From: Diphasiastrum complanatum
Lineage: Eukaryota > Streptophyta > Lycopodiopsida > Lycopodiales > Lycopodiaceae
Assembly (NCBI GenBank): GCA_029204225.1
Contig: CM055101.1
Location: forward strand, 63,204,671 to 63,268,670
Direction of reading: 5' to 3'
DNA length: 64,000 nucleotides
Position 1 is the first letter of the stretch. The number at the start of each line of letters is the position of its first letter. The notes under the pieces were generated by a model, which was not told the DNA's origin, made no database searches, and was given only the letters and a program-made list of their open reading frames with translations. Shown here in pieces: positions 11,100-25,354 of this stretch. Position numbers and translations under genes: made by a program.

Positions 11100-11106
11100 T
11101 CTGTGA

Positions 11107-11154
<48 letters not shown>

Positions 11155-11156
11155 CA

Positions 11157-11211
<55 letters not shown>

Positions 11212-11292
11212 CTATACCCTAAACCCAAGCACACACCCTAATCTATTTCACACGCACACAAATCAGAACACACACACACACCCACATGTACA

Positions 11293-11378
<86 letters not shown>
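11100..11378. repeat. CT and CA microsatellite cluster
   Basis: (CT)n(CA)n at 11107-11150, (CT)n at 11164-11207, CA-rich at 11270-11285 and a long (CT)n at 11300-11377. No coding frame is credible here. Confidence 0.95.
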
Positions 11379-11380
<2 letters not shown>

Positions 11381-11568
11381 TGCGGGCGTGGGCGCGGCCT
11401 GTTTTCTGGTTTTTTTTTTTTTTAAATGCGTCCGGGTCCCGGACGCGTTTAAGTGGACGCGTCCAGCCCAAAAGAAAAATGGGTGCGCTCGATCCCGCGC
11501 CTGAGGGTCGGACGCGGATGTGCCCGGGCGCGGACGCGAAACGGCCGCGCCTGGCTCGGACCCTCATG

Positions 11569-14330
<2,762 letters not shown>

Positions 14331-15321
14331 GTCAGTTCTGAATCATATGTGGGCTCATCATCGAAGGAGGGCAATGGAACGTCAGTAGGGAGGGGGGCGG
14401 TCTCCTCGGTGTCAGCATCATCCTCGGGATCACCCCGCAGAGCACGCCGAGCGGTATTGTCTGGATCAACCTCTGGCTCTGCCTCATGATCGGCCGCTGC
14501 AACCAGGCAATCATCGGGATTGACCTGCACAAGGCAATCATTCGTGAGAATAGCCGAAGCAACTGTGAGGGCATTAAACTGAATGTCTTAAACTAATACG
14601 AAAGCAAATGATAGAGCATAGACATATACTTGCAACAGTAGGGAGCCTACGCCTCCTGCTCTCATGCTGTCCGTGATGTGTCAAACCACCCTGGTGTTGG
14701 CGTTGCAGTACACCAAGTCATTGCATCGCTCAGTCGTCAGACGGTTCCGCCTATTCGTGTGAACAAGGCTGAACGCTGACCAGTTCCGCTCGCACACGCA
14801 AGCAGAACAATCCTGCATTAATTGGCAACCACTCGAGTGAGTACCGACCTTGTAGAGACAATGCGAAAACTGGTTGGATGAATGAGATTAGATAACATAC
14901 CTGTGAAAGGACTCGGAATGCGAGCATCCTCAGGTCTGGCTGTCCAGCGCCGTAGCTCTCCCACCATGATACAAGCAAGAGCTTGTTCTCTCAGACACGT
15001 GCAAGGTCCTCGCCGAACAGCCCTAGACAGTGCCTGAAATTGAGCAGCGATGTGCGTGAGTGCATTGAGCCCGCGTAGGGAAATTGAGCAAACGAAAGCA
15101 AACGATAGAGCAAGAGTTTACCTGTAATTGAGCCTCTGCTCCTCGAGCCTGCTGCGGATACCAGTGTCGCTGCTGAGGAGGCGGATGTATGAGAACCAGT
15201 CCGCATGCAGCTCTGCATCGTCGTACTGCCTCTCGCTCTGAAACAGCGGATGCAATATGTGGGCCACACTGTGAATGGCCGGGACTTATCCCATCGTCGC
15301 CGCCACAGGTTACAGGAGGAT

Positions 15322-15322
<1 letters not shown>

Positions 15323-15361
<39 letters not shown>
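15323..15361. repeat. (CT)n microsatellite upstream of hAT element B
   Basis: A pure CT tract, (GA)n on the hAT coding strand, positioned as at the other two hAT copies. Confidence 0.95.
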
Positions 15362-15365
<4 letters not shown>

Positions 15366-15439
15366 TGAGATCACAACAAACTGAATAGAAACCACAAGGA
15401 ACCATACTGAATCATGCTGAACCATACTGAACCATATTG

Positions 15440-15817
15440 ACCATTAATTATGACTATTTGCACATGAGATCTAAACACCACAATAGGGCAAACACTAACT
15501 GAACCACCCAGCCTTGCCTACCCCTGATATGGAGCAAGCCCCTCCTAGCCCAGTGTGAGGCCTGGTAGCATGCATACTGCCAAGTGTCGGCCACGTGGCT
15601 CTGACGTGGCCAACTGCACGCCGGGACCCAACGTGGGGCCCTATCCTGCTGACAGGGTCCCTAGGCTGTGTTAGGCCCGCCATGGCTATGGACCGTGCCG
15701 GGGCACACTACTCACACTGTCTTGCCCTATTGGTCGTGTACGCTGGACATGACCCTGACTGATGTATCTGACCTCCTGTGTTCTCTAGGGTTCGGCATTG
15801 GTTACGTGCTCGTAACA
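15440..15817 (-). mobile_element. 3' LTR (partial) of gypsy family B
   Basis: On minus, a polypurine tract (TTAAGGGGGAGGAAG, 15818-15832) is followed at 15817 by TGTTACGAGCACGTAACC, the expected LTR start right after the chromodomain frame. The LTR's other end is not defined; it may be cut by the hAT/microsatellite block near 15360-15440. Confidence 0.65.
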
Positions 15818-15839
15818 CTTCCTCCCCCTTAAGAACCGT

Positions 15840-16638
15840 CTTGGTCCTCTAAGACAAAGTCTGGAAAAATCTTGCGAAGGACGCTGCCTCTTTCCCAAGT
15901 GGCATTCTCAACAGGCTGATCATTCCACTTGACCAGGTATTCTTTGTATAGACTATAGAGTATGACAGGTCTGCGTCTCTCTACTGTCAAGAATCTCCTG
16001 TGGTTCATGTGGAGGTTGCTGAGAATCCAATGGGAGAACTAGAACACTGTCCCCTACCAGATTTTCGGATCTGGCTAAGGCTTTTAGTAACTAACTTACA
16101 TGAAAAACTGGAAAAACCTTACTACTGTGTGGGAGTTCTAGTTCATAGGTGACCTCGCCTAGTCTCCTACTAATGTAAAGGGACCACAATACCTAGGAGA
16201 CAACTTAGCACACACTCCTGATTTGAGGGTTTTAGAGTCAACTGGGACTCTCAAGTAGACTTTCTCACCAACGGAGAACTTCACATCTCGTCTGCGTGGA
16301 TCTGCATAATGCCTGGCTTGATCCTGGGACTGCCTAATGCTACGCTTAGCATGTTCTATCATCTGGTTTAGGTCCTCTAAAAAGTTTCTAGCTGCTTCAA
16401 CTTTTTCTTGTTTAAACCCTACAACTGTGGGTGAGCGTGGCTGAAAACCGTACATAAGCATAAATGGGCTGTATCCCATAGCTGAATGTTTGGTACTCTT
16501 ATAAGCAAACTCTAATATCGAGAGATACCCCTCCCAATTAGTCTGCTTTTTGCTGACGTATGCGCAAAGCATATCCTCCAGCACCTGATTTACCCTCTCT
16601 GTTTGACCGTCCGTCTGTGGATGGTCGGTGGTACTCAT
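15840..16638 (-). pseudogene. Gypsy family B integrase end and chromodomain
   Basis: Frame 16638-16159 begins in the integrase core with HPQTDGQTERVNQVLEDML (catalytic Glu) and goes through FMLMYGFQPRSPTV to the GPY region (VGEKVYLRVP, LSPRYCGPFTLVG). In other frames down to 15840 a chromodomain follows (KEYLVKWNDQPVENATWE). The polypurine tract and LTR start lie immediately beyond. Frame breaks make it non-functional. Confidence 0.8.
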
Positions 16639-17833
16639 ATTAAGTTTAGTATGGAGATGATGGAATACTGCCCTCCAAAAATTCCATTAAACTTACTGTC
16701 CCGGTCGCTGACTATGCCGGAAGGTAGACCGTACAATCTAAATAACCCATCAACAAACAACCTCGCTAACTCTGGAGCTCTAACGGTTGTCTTGGTCGGA
16801 ATAAAATGAGCCATTTTGGTCAGACGGTCAACTGTGACCCATATAGCGTCATTACCCTTTTGGGTTTTAGGCAGGCCTACTATAAAATCCAACTCTCCCA
16901 TTTACCAGTTGGTGGTATATCTAAGGGCTGTAACAACCCTCCTGCCTTTAAACGCTCTGCTTTATTTACTTGACATTTCTGGCAACTGGTTACATATTGC
17001 TGGACGTCCTTTTTCATACTGGGCCAGAAAAATTGCCTACGAAGAAGCTCATAGGTCTTCTGAATGCCTGGGTGCCCCGCACTAGGATTGTCATGACACT
17101 CATATAGGACCTGCTGCCTATAATCCTCTGAATCGGGGACACATACTCTATCTCTATAGAGCAAGTACTCATCCTGAATGGAATACTGTTTCCATTTGAA
17201 TCCTTGAGTCAATTGACCCTCAACCACTGGGGTTTGCTTGGGTAATACAGGCTCAGAATCCTCAACGTCATCTGACGTATACTCGGACTCATCATCATCC
17301 TCAACGGAAGCTGCCATATTCTTGGATGAACTGGCACCAGCCCCGAGAACTGGTCCTGGAGTCTGTAACTGTCTGCTCTGGACTGAGTTCCAGATAGTAG
17401 AGAAGAATGCATCATGCTGGCACTTCCCTCTCAAGGACTCGAGTAACTCATTACGAATCTGAGTAAAACTCAGCTCGTTTATCATAGGCATTCTACTAAG
17501 GGCATCTGCTACTGTATTGATTTTTCCCCGTCTATATCTGATAGACATATCAAACTCTTGCATCAACTCTTCCCAACGAGCTTTCCGACCTCTGAGCTCA
17601 GGTTGATTGCAAAGGTATCTGAGACTTTCATGGTCTGTCAGGACCTCAAAGTTGGCACCATATACATAATGGCTCCAAGTCTTAAGGGCATGAACTATAG
17701 AAAAGAGTTCCTTTTCATAGGCACTGTACCTAGTCTGAGCCGGCTCGAGTTTTTTACTCTCGAACGCAACTGGTCGTCCACCCTGAGTTAGTATAGCACC
17801 AACTGCAAAGTCGCTAGCATCTGTTTCGACCAC
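16635..17833 (-). pseudogene. Gypsy family B RNase H and integrase N-terminal part
   Basis: Frame 17833-16880: RNase H (VETDASDFAVGAILTQGG; YSAYEKELFSIVHALKTW; TDHESLRYL; GKINTVADALSR), an acidic linker with [20 protein letters not shown], then the H2C2 zinc finger ([29 protein letters not shown]). A small deletion at the GKWES site shifts frame into 16901-16635, which carries the core with VTVDRLTKMAHFIPTKTT and IVSDRDSKF (both catalytic Asp). It is homologous to the shorter fragment at 25.97-26.52 kb. Confidence 0.85.
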
Positions 17834-17911
17834 AAATGGCTGATTGGGGTCGACGACTTTTAAAATTGGAGTTGTAGCTAAGGCTGTTTTGAGAGCATCA
17901 AAGCTCTCCTG

Positions 17912-18470
17912 CTATGCGGACTCCCAAATGAAGTCCTTTCCCTTCCCCTTAAGAAGATTTGTCATGGGAACTGCTATTTGAGCATATTCCTTTACAAATC
18001 GTCTGTAATATCCCGCCAAACCAAGAAAGATCTGAAGCTCTAAAATATTCTCAGGTCTCAGCCAACTGAGTATGGCTTTAACCTTGCTGGGGTCCATCTT
18101 AATCCCATCTGCCGAGATAATGTGACCCAAATAAGCTACTTCTTCAACGAAGAATTCACACTTGGATTCTTTAGCATAAAGCTTATGCTTTCTAAGCAGT
18201 CAAAACACCTTTCTGAGGTGTTTAAGATGCTCCTTCCTCGTTTTGCTGTAGACGAGGATGTCATCTAAAAATACGACTACAAACTTACCCAAGTATGGTC
18301 TGAGGACACTGTTCATCAAGGTCATAAAGGTAGATGGAGCATTTGTGAGCCCAAATGGCATCACCTTAAACTCATAATGACCATGACGAGTCCGAAAAGC
18401 TGTTTTTGGGACATCTTCCGACTTTATATGGACTTGATGATATCTCGATCTTAGGTCAATTTTCCTGGTC
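17912..18470 (-). pseudogene. Gypsy family B reverse transcriptase fragment
   Basis: Begins abruptly at [18 protein letters not shown] near 18465 and continues through [17 protein letters not shown] and the catalytic [12 protein letters not shown] stop near 18200 and another near 17910 interrupt it; between them is [17 protein letters not shown] and [19 protein letters not shown]. The N-terminal third of RT is missing, replaced directly by the head of the plus-strand gypsy family A copy, so the two elements abut head to head. Confidence 0.8.
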
Positions 18471-18480
18471 CTCCTACCGC

Positions 18481-18778
18481 TGTTTTTTACCATGAGGCTC
18501 TTACTCCTGATGATTCTGATGCCGCTTGCCATGCACAGCTTGCTTATGCTACTTGGGCTGGGCGTCTTGGTCCTCGTTCTATTCGGTTACGTGTTCGCAT
18601 TTTGGGACGAGAGTATATTGCTTTGGTGGATACGGGCAGTACACACTCATTTATTAGCAGTTACATTTCTACCAGGATTCGTGCTACACCTATTTCTGCT
18701 ACACAGTCTCTCAGTGTCGAGGTTGCTAGCTCACATACTTTTATCAGCTCTCAGATGTTTCAGGGCTTGAACCTATAG
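18481..18778 (+). pseudogene. Gypsy family A gag end and retropepsin
   Basis: The frame runs from a [19 protein letters not shown] region into the aspartic protease: ILGREYIALVDTGSTHSFIS, with the catalytic Asp at codon 18629-18631. It ends at TAG near 18777. After that, in another frame, come ADFYIIPLERYDIFLGVDWF and SLGTVAV, so a stop plus frameshift splits the protease. It would process the polyprotein in an intact element. Confidence 0.8.
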
Positions 18779-18949
18779 CATTGGTGACTTCTCTGGACAT
18801 GCAGATTTCTATATTATTCCTCTGGAGCGCTATGACATTTTTCTTGGTGTAGATTGGTTTTCATCCCTTGGTACTGTTGCTGTGCATCTTTTTCAGCAGA
18901 CATTGTCTTTTACACATGCTGGTCGGCATCAGTTCTTTCTGGTATTGAT

Positions 18950-20953
18950 TCCCAGGGTGACTATCAGTTGGTTACTGGGAAGCAGTTTATGCGTAGCCTG
19001 CCAAAGGCTCAGGGTTCAGCTCTTTTTATCATTCAGGGTACATCAGTTGCTGCTCCTCCTGCTCCATCCATGGGTCCTCTTCCTCAGGTGATTTCTGACT
19101 TATTGCATCGGTATTCTGTGGTCTTTTTAGAACCTACGTCTCTGCCACCATTACGAGATGTCACCCACCATATTGATTTTATTTCTGGTGCTACCCCACC
19201 CTCTCGTGCTCCATATCGTATGTCTAAAGATGAACGTGATCAGGTCCAGCTCCAAATTGCTTCCCTTTTACGTCAGGGCCTCATTGTTCCTACCATAGTC
19301 CTTTTGGTGCTCCTGTCCTCCTTGTTGCCAAAAAAAGATGGAACCAAACGCCTTTGCATTGACTATCGTGCTTTAAACAAGCTGACTATCCGTAATCAGT
19401 ATCCTATACCTCACATGGATGACCTTTTTGATAAGCTTGGCACTTCTTCCATCTTTTCCAAAATTGACCCACGTTCTAAATACTACCAAATTAGGATGCG
19501 TCCTTATGATGAGCATAAGACTGCATTTCGTACTCATTTGGGGTTGTATGAATTTCGTGTTGTTCCATTTGGTGTTCAGAATGGTCCACCGACATTTCAG
19601 AATGCTATGAATAATATTTTACGTCCTCTTTTAGGTGTTTGTGTCTTAGTTTATTTTGATGACATTCTTGTTTTTAGTACTTCTTTGTCTGATCATGTAA
19701 AACATCTATCTTCTGTGTTTGAATTACTTATTAAGCATCAACTGTTCGCCAAATTGTCCAAATGTTCTTTTGCCGTGACTGAAATCGAATTTTTGGGTTT
19801 TCTTATTTGTGGTGGACGTATTCGTCTTGATCCTCGGAAAGTTCAGGCTATTGAGAATTGGCCTGTCCCAACCGATGTTCATTCTGTTCGTATGTTTTTA
19901 GGTATGGCAACCCATCTTCGTCGTCCTGTTAAGTATTTTGCCACTGTGGCTGCTCTGCTTCATTCGTTACTAAAGAAGTCTCATGCCTTTGTTTGGAATT
20001 CTGAGTGTCAAACTGCTTTTGATGCTTTACGTCATGCCATTGTTTTTGCTACTGTTATGTGTCTTCCCCAGTTTGATCAGCGTTTTATTGTTGAGACTGA
20101 TGCTAGTGCTATTGGTTTAGGCGCTCTTCTCTGTCAGTCCGAGTGTGTTATTGCTTATGAGTCTCGTCGTTTGCGCTCTTATGAGCAATGTTACTCTGTA
20201 CATGAAAAAGAGCTACTTGCTGTCATCCATGCTCTTAAGAAATGGCGCTCTGTTAGTACCAGCACTGGAGTTTCACCTTTCTTATTGGCTCATGGGTATG
20301 CTCCACTTTTGCCAAGGGTGCCTCTTCCTCCTGATGATACACCAGTTACCATTGCTTCTTTTTTATCCGGTGCTCGTGAGCTTATTGCTAGGGCTACTAC
20401 TCACTTACAACATGTTCAGCAGTGCTATCAGACTTCTGTTGATCGTCATCGCCGTCATGTTGAGTTTCAGGTTGGTGATATGGCTTACCTCCGGTTACGC
20501 TTTACACGTCATCACTTTGTTCAGGGTCATGTTTCTATTGAGAAGCTTGCACCATGCTATTATGGGCCTTGCTGTATCTTGGATTGCCTCAGCCCTGTTT
20601 CATACCGGTTACAGTTGCCTGATTCTACACGAGCTTGTGATATCTTTCATGTTGGCCTGTTACGAGCTGCCATTGTGGATGATGCTCCTCGCGATCTCAC
20701 ATTTCCTACAGAGCCAGAGCTGTTCCCTTTTTTGTCAGCTGCCATCCATCAGGTTCGCCTTCAGTACAGTCGACGTCGCAGGCAGGTTCAGTTTTTAGTA
20801 CAGTGGGATGGTCGTCCTCTTGAGGAGACCACTTGGGAGCCTATTGATGTGTTTTATCATACACCATTATTGGCAGATCAGGCTCGAGCCCTCATGGCTT
20901 TAGTTCTCTCCTCTACTACAGATGTCATTGTAGATGTTCCCTCTGCTTCATGA
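18950..20953 (+). CDS. Fused RT / partial RNase H / chromodomain frame of gypsy copy 2
   Basis: An uninterrupted frame ends at TGA 20951-20953. The retroelement-like part begins near 18950 (QGDYQLVTGKQFMRSLPKAQG); no ATG there is convincing, and the open frame extends upstream only as out-of-register sequence. RT has KDGTKRLCIDYRALNK and catalytic YFDD at 19652-19663. RNase H keeps ETDASAIGLGALL and YSVHEKELLAVIHALKKW. At about 20247 it jumps to SVSTSTGVSPFLLAHGY of the integrase end, then HRRHVEFQVGDMAYLRLRF and the chromodomain (FLVQWDGRPLEETTWEP). The lost part holds the rest of RNase H and the integrase catalytic core. About 700 stop-free codons in a degraded landscape is notable. Confidence 0.75.
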   Translation, partial: SQGDYQLVTGKQFMRSLPKAQGSALFIIQGTSVAAPPAPSMGPLPQVISDLLHRYSVVFLEPTSLPPLRDVTHHIDFISGATPPSRAPYRMSKDERDQVQLQIASLLRQGLIVPTIVLLVLLSSLLPKKDGTKRLCIDYRALNKLTIRNQYPIPHMDDLFDKLGTSSIFSKIDPRSKYYQIRMRPYDEHKTAFRTHLGLYEFRVVPFGVQNGPPTFQNAMNNILRPLLGVCVLVYFDDILVFSTSLSDHVKHLSSVFELLIKHQLFAKLSKCSFAVTEIEFLGFLICGGRIRLDPRKVQAIENWPVPTDVHSVRMFLGMATHLRRPVKYFATVAALLHSLLKKSHAFVWNSECQTAFDALRHAIVFATVMCLPQFDQRFIVETDASAIGLGALLCQSECVIAYESRRLRSYEQCYSVHEKELLAVIHALKKWRSVSTSTGVSPFLLAHGYAPLLPRVPLPPDDTPVTIASFLSGARELIARATTHLQHVQQCYQTSVDRHRRHVEFQVGDMAYLRLRFTRHHFVQGHVSIEKLAPCYYGPCCILDCLSPVSYRLQLPDSTRACDIFHVGLLRAAIVDDAPRDLTFPTEPELFPFLSAAIHQVRLQYSRRRRQVQFLVQWDGRPLEETTWEPIDVFYHTPLLADQARALMALVLSSTTDVIVDVPSAS

Positions 20954-21130
20954 TTCGGCTAGCTATGACTATTCTTTATTGTCGTATTTGCTTAGTACTT
21001 GCTTTACACAGTTATGATGCTTTTGGGATATCTGTTGTGACGACTTATGTCCTCTCCATCAGTATTTCCATTAGTTCGTGATTTTTCAGTATTTAGCATG
21101 CTTACATTATTGTTTTAGATAGTCATTATG

Positions 21131-21480
21131 CTTGCTAGCCGGTGGAGGGCTTTGTTTTTCTGCAGGGGAGAGTTATGGACTTGGCTCATTACATTCGCCG
21201 TGTCCCTTCTTTTATTGTTATTACGCATAAGCAGGCCTAAGGGCCCTTTTTATTCATATACTGGCCTTGGGCCCTATTTGGTTATATTTTTAGGACTTGG
21301 TCACATTGATTTGGAGTGGGGGTCCTCCTATTGGGAGGGCGCACTATTTTCCCTCCAAATCCTTTTCCCTCCCTTTAATGGAAGAACATTCATGCTCTTA
21401 AACAGACCCCTAACCATTTGCAAGCTATTGAGGCCAGTCTTTCCCTAGGGCCCATGGCCTATTAGTGGTGGTTAAATCTC
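21131..21480. other. No gene seen
   Basis: Intervening sequence with GC-rich words (AGGCCTAAGGGCCC) and no supported frame. It joins the gypsy 3' end to the gag-like remnant. Confidence 0.4.
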
Positions 21481-21720
21481 CAGGAGACTGGGCAGACTCC
21501 CCGGTCATGGAAGGCCTTTGAAGAAGCCTTCCCAAGAGAATTTCTACCTGAAAATGAACTTGATAGAGCCTGGGAAGCCTGGGAGAAAACAATAATGGAC
21601 AAGTCCCTTATCCAATATATCTCGCATCGAGAAGCAATCTTAAAAATGAAAAATATAATTTGAGGGCGTCAAGAACCTCTCCCATTGTACTTAACCAAAT
21701 GCGAGTGACCAATGTCTCTC
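21481..21720 (+). pseudogene. Gag-like retroelement fragment
   Basis: The plus strand reads SWKAFEEAFPREFLPENELDRAWEAWE, then LIQYISHREAILKMK. The W-x2-F-x3-F-x3-FxP pattern resembles the retrotransposon gag helical core. Both flanks lack LTRs and a TGA interrupts it near 21661. Assignment is by pattern only. Confidence 0.45.
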
Positions 21721-21814
21721 CCCCATTCTATTGTGGAGAACTTTGCTCTTGTTGTGATTTGAGAAGCTAATACAAATGTATTGTCATGTGAATTTGTCCT
21801 TGATTATCTTGTAT

Positions 21815-22848
21815 TCATAGTTGCACCACGATTCTGAATCGCGGTTCAGAATTGCGGTCAGAATCACGATTCGGAAAAAAACCAGAATCGTGCGGAACCG
21901 TTTTTTTTTTTGAAATGTTTTTAGGCAATATGGGTATCAAATGAAAGCTTTGATTAAGAGCATTATTACTGTGTAGTTTGCCGACTGTTTTGGGTGCAGG
22001 ATGGTCCAGTTAGGTGCACTTATCCTATTATAATTGACAACGGAATTTAGTGTAGACAAGAAACAATGAACATATATCTGAAATTCTGATTATAATAAAG
22101 CAAGTACAAATGATGGTGCTATCCAACCATGCACCCTGGAGAAGGGCTTCAATGGCGATCTAGAATAGACTCTGAATGACTGATCTACACAATAACAGAA
22201 TGCTCCAACTACTAATGAATGCCTCACAATGTGGTAGTTATATAGTAACGACCACCATCTGAGAGAGCGAACAGCCAAAGGACCAAGGGGATGCGAAACA
22301 CCAAAAAGTGTGTTTTCTCTCAGGGAGTTGGAAGGCCAAATCATGAAGTGGCCCCCGGACCCTGCCGCTGGGGGGCGTTGCCCCCCAAACCCCCCATTGG
22401 GGGGCTACCGCCCCCGGACCCTTGTTTATTGGGGGGCTACCGCCCCCCGAACCCCTTGGGACTTCCTGCTATATAGACACTTTAATCTAGCCATCTCCTA
22501 ACCATCATGGTCTCACAACCCCATACTAACAACCGTGCTCAATAATGGCTTATCCTCATAATGAGTGCCTTACAAATCTGAGCTCATGCTTAATTAGTGA
22601 CTACTAAACTGAGAGGTGCATTATTTAGTTATGTTTAACAAATCCATGTTGGGTTCTGTCAAGGACTTTTATTTGTTTGTTCCCTATCTACTGCACTTAT
22701 GGGAGGCAAAACGTTGGTTTGACCATTGCTCCCCTAAACAAAATTCAGCCATAAGCTATTTTTACTTTTTTTTTTTCTACGATTCTGGGTTCAGAATCGC
22801 GATTCACGAATTGTGGACCCAGCGAATCGCGATTCGCTGCAACTATGA
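21815..22848. mobile_element. Non-autonomous DNA element with 11-bp TIRs
   Basis: TCATAGTTGCA at 21815-21825 is inverted as TGCAACTATGA at 22838-22848. Next to each end lie several copies of GAATCGCGATTC-like palindromes (21828-21895 and 22780-22840). The span is 1034 bp with no transposase. Target duplications are not clear. The interior contains the GC-rich block at 22345-22460. Confidence 0.65.
22345..22460. repeat. GC-rich inverted/tandem block (GGGGGGC...GCCCCCC)
   Basis: Repeats of TTGGGGGGCTACCGCCCCC and a related GGGGGGCGTTGCCCCCC hairpin word in otherwise AT-rich DNA. Frames through it on plus are not supported as genes. Similar blocks are known inside plant transposons. Confidence 0.7.
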
Positions 22849-22869
22849 TTCTAATCTTTCAATGTCATG

Positions 22870-24233
22870 ATGATTCATGATGAATGCTTCCTCTATTGAT
22901 GACATAGAAGGATTAATACCCTGAAATTTAACACGATGTGGACTTTGGCATAAGTATAGACTTTTGAGCAAGTAACTTCCCTGTGCTGGAAGAGACCTTG
23001 GTCCTCCCTAGAAATCATACACAAAGATGACCGATGCTAGCATGTGTTGCTCATGACAATGAGTTTTGCTAGAGTTAATGTTCACATTGTGAGCCCTAAT
23101 GTTGTCATCCAGGAATAATAGGATTATTGGGCCATTTCTATGAATTGACAGGTTATTGTTTAGCCTTAGAAAATCAATATGAGGTCTTAAGTGCAGCAGG
23201 TTCCTTCAAGGAAGATGGACGTACACTTGTTGGGAAGTTTGCATATGACATAGTGTCAAAATAAATAGATGTCATGGTGAGATGCTTTCTAAGTTGAAAA
23301 GTTGTTTTGAAGCAAGTGACTCTATGTGTGAGATAGAGGCAAGAGATTCCATGGAGAAGATAATGTCAACTACTTTGCGTGAGAAAGTATTTGAGGGGGA
23401 GTATCAGTCACTTTGTGTGAGGAAGTATTGTATATGTTTTATCTTTCTATTGGAGATGCTCTATTACTTGCATATTTGATTGGGTTCATGGATGACATTC
23501 TATTTGTATCATTGTTGGAGAGTGGTTGGAATGCAAACATTAAGTGTACATCAAGGGGGAGTAGTTCGCTAAGTCCATCAAGTCATCACAAGTGGTAACT
23601 TATGAAAGTACCAGGAGAATTGAAGTGTATTCAATTCAAGGAATCGACACAAGTGGAGCCAACTACTTATGAAGTACAGGTTTCCAACCTGGGTGTTGAT
23701 GTAGGAGATTTGGTGTTGGCATTTGTAGATTCATTTCCTAGTTATGATTATTATGATGTTGTTATGGTAATAAAAGAAGATTACATTTTCTTTATGGATG
23801 TTGGTGAGATCCTTACATATTTGTGGTAGCTTGGAGATGTTAAAAAAGACCAAGGGAGTCAATCTTCAATCAAAGTTCTCAAAGTTATGGCAAAGGTTAA
23901 TCATGTCTACATTATTTGATTCAAGGAGAGTCAAGTTCTTTGATCCTAAGGAAGTCAAGGAATTGGGTGGTATGTTGCACTCATGGTGGTCACACATATG
24001 CACTAAAGGGACATGAAGACAAAGGCAAGACATTGGGAAGTCATATGAAGCAGGTTCATATGAAAAGGATTGACATTCAAAGGAAGTTCTACATCGAGTA
24101 ATGAAGACATTGAGATCAAAGTTGATCGTGGATTCTACATTAGAATTGAGGATCTTCATTACATGGTGTCATGGAGGATACACATGCATACTTGTGCTAT
24201 GCATAGGTCTTGATAATGTAAACATTACGAGAG
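22870..24233 (+). other. LTR-retroelement remnant, internal part unrecognised
   Basis: Bases 23067-23135 match the first ~68 bp of the LTR at 24234-24641 (shared AGAGTTAATGTTCACATTGT and AATAGGATTATTGGGCCAT). Hence 22.9-24.2 kb may be the remains of an element with a truncated 5' LTR. Short frames in between (for example at 23602-23829) have no recognisable domain. A purine-rich ATCAAGGGGGAG lies near 23550. Confidence 0.45.
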
Positions 24234-24641
24234 TGTTAGAGTTAATGTTCACATTGTTACCCCTAATGTTGTCATCTAGGATTAATAGGATTATTGGGCC
24301 ATGCCCGCGTGCTAATTCTAGGGGCCTTTACCTATCTTTAGTAAAAGTCAATTTTTAGACAAGTTCAAGATTCTAGTGCTTGATTAAAGATTTGGAGCAC
24401 GAGTATTTGCTATAGATAAGTGTTGGTGCTTTTAGCATATATAGAGACATTAATTAGGCAATTGCTTTTGCTTTTGGCATAGGCCAAAGTCTATAAGTAT
24501 GTAGTGCACCCTAACTCATTTGCAATGGGACATAGTTGGAGTTTCTATCACTTGTGTTCTCTCTCATGTGTTTAGCTATTGTTTCATCACAATAGGAATC
24601 TCGTCTTGGGTTAATTGTATGATCAAGTCAGTTTTCTAACA
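24234..24641 (+). mobile_element. LTR (408 bp), copia-like
   Basis: Begins TGTTAGAGTTAATG and ends TTTTCTAACA, giving TGTTAGA/TCTAACA ends, with a CTATAAG box near 24490. The ends and size match the solo LTR at 2879-3271. Flanking five bases differ (GAGAG left, AGTTT right), so it is not a clean solo LTR; it is more likely the 3' LTR of a decayed element. Confidence 0.7.
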
Positions 24642-25354
24642 AGTTTACCATTCCCACTCGACATTGGCCATGAAAAATCTCCTAGTACCTCCTTTAATGA
24701 CTATAATGACCTTCTTGAGATAGAACAATCATAGGCATCCGCATATACTAGATAATACACGATAGATTATGACTTTAACATGCTTACAAATATTTGACAT
24801 TTTATATAGTTTTATAGAGTTAGCATTGAGACATTGTAGTATAAGCTTTACTTTTTCTACTAATATCTTTTCTATTTGCGATGGAGACGTACCGGACTCC
24901 CACATGATACAAATTTTTTAACTGGTACTTAATTGCTCTTATGTAACTTTGTGCTATCCAAAATCATCAATAAATTATTCTTTTCTCTCTTTCTATTTGT
25001 TTTTTAACATAGATTTTGCTTTTAGTTAGTGCTAAGAGGAAGTGAAATGTCCTTCAACTGAGGTAGTAAGTTGTACTTTTTGAATAATTCTTGGTGACTA
25101 AGATTTAATCTATGATTTAGTGATTGGTTTCATGGTGATACTTCAACTCTTTTCGCTTGCTATCAATTTCGCTGTAAGCATTGCCTAATGCCATTGCCAA
25201 CCTCTGAGCTTCAGTTTGTGAATTTGGGTAAATTGCAATCTTGTAAAGAGATATTTTTAACGTTTCAAAAGATTGAGGACATTAAGTTTGGCCACAAATG
25301 ACCCACTCCATTCTTGATGCTTATATTTGTAAATAGCTCGTCTTTCTACTTCAG
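24642..25354 (+). other. Upstream region / intron of RPAIN, no exon found
   Basis: AT-rich. The acceptor TTCTACTTCAG at 25344-25354 shows this is intronic to the host gene. The N-terminal exon of the protein, expected to be basic and Arg/Lys-rich, was not found here or in the preceding 5 kb. Confidence 0.5.

Larger units (their letters stand above)
18470..21130 (+). mobile_element. Ty3-gypsy chromovirus family A, copy 2 (internally deleted)
   Basis: Starts in the gag-protease junction next to the truncated family B RT and ends at the same 3' point as copy 1. Comparison with copy 1 shows one internal deletion of about 0.96 kb, from just after the RNase H EKELLAVIHALKK motif to the middle of integrase. 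Protease is intact at DTG but broken later. No LTR pair found. Confidence 0.85.

Noticed and set aside
9999-11504. Frames rich in Ser-Leu, Arg-Glu or His-Thr
   Set aside because: Direct translations of CT, GA and CA microsatellites.
22291-22501. Pro/Gly-rich frames on plus
   Set aside because: Caused by the GC-rich inverted repeats; no start or domain support.
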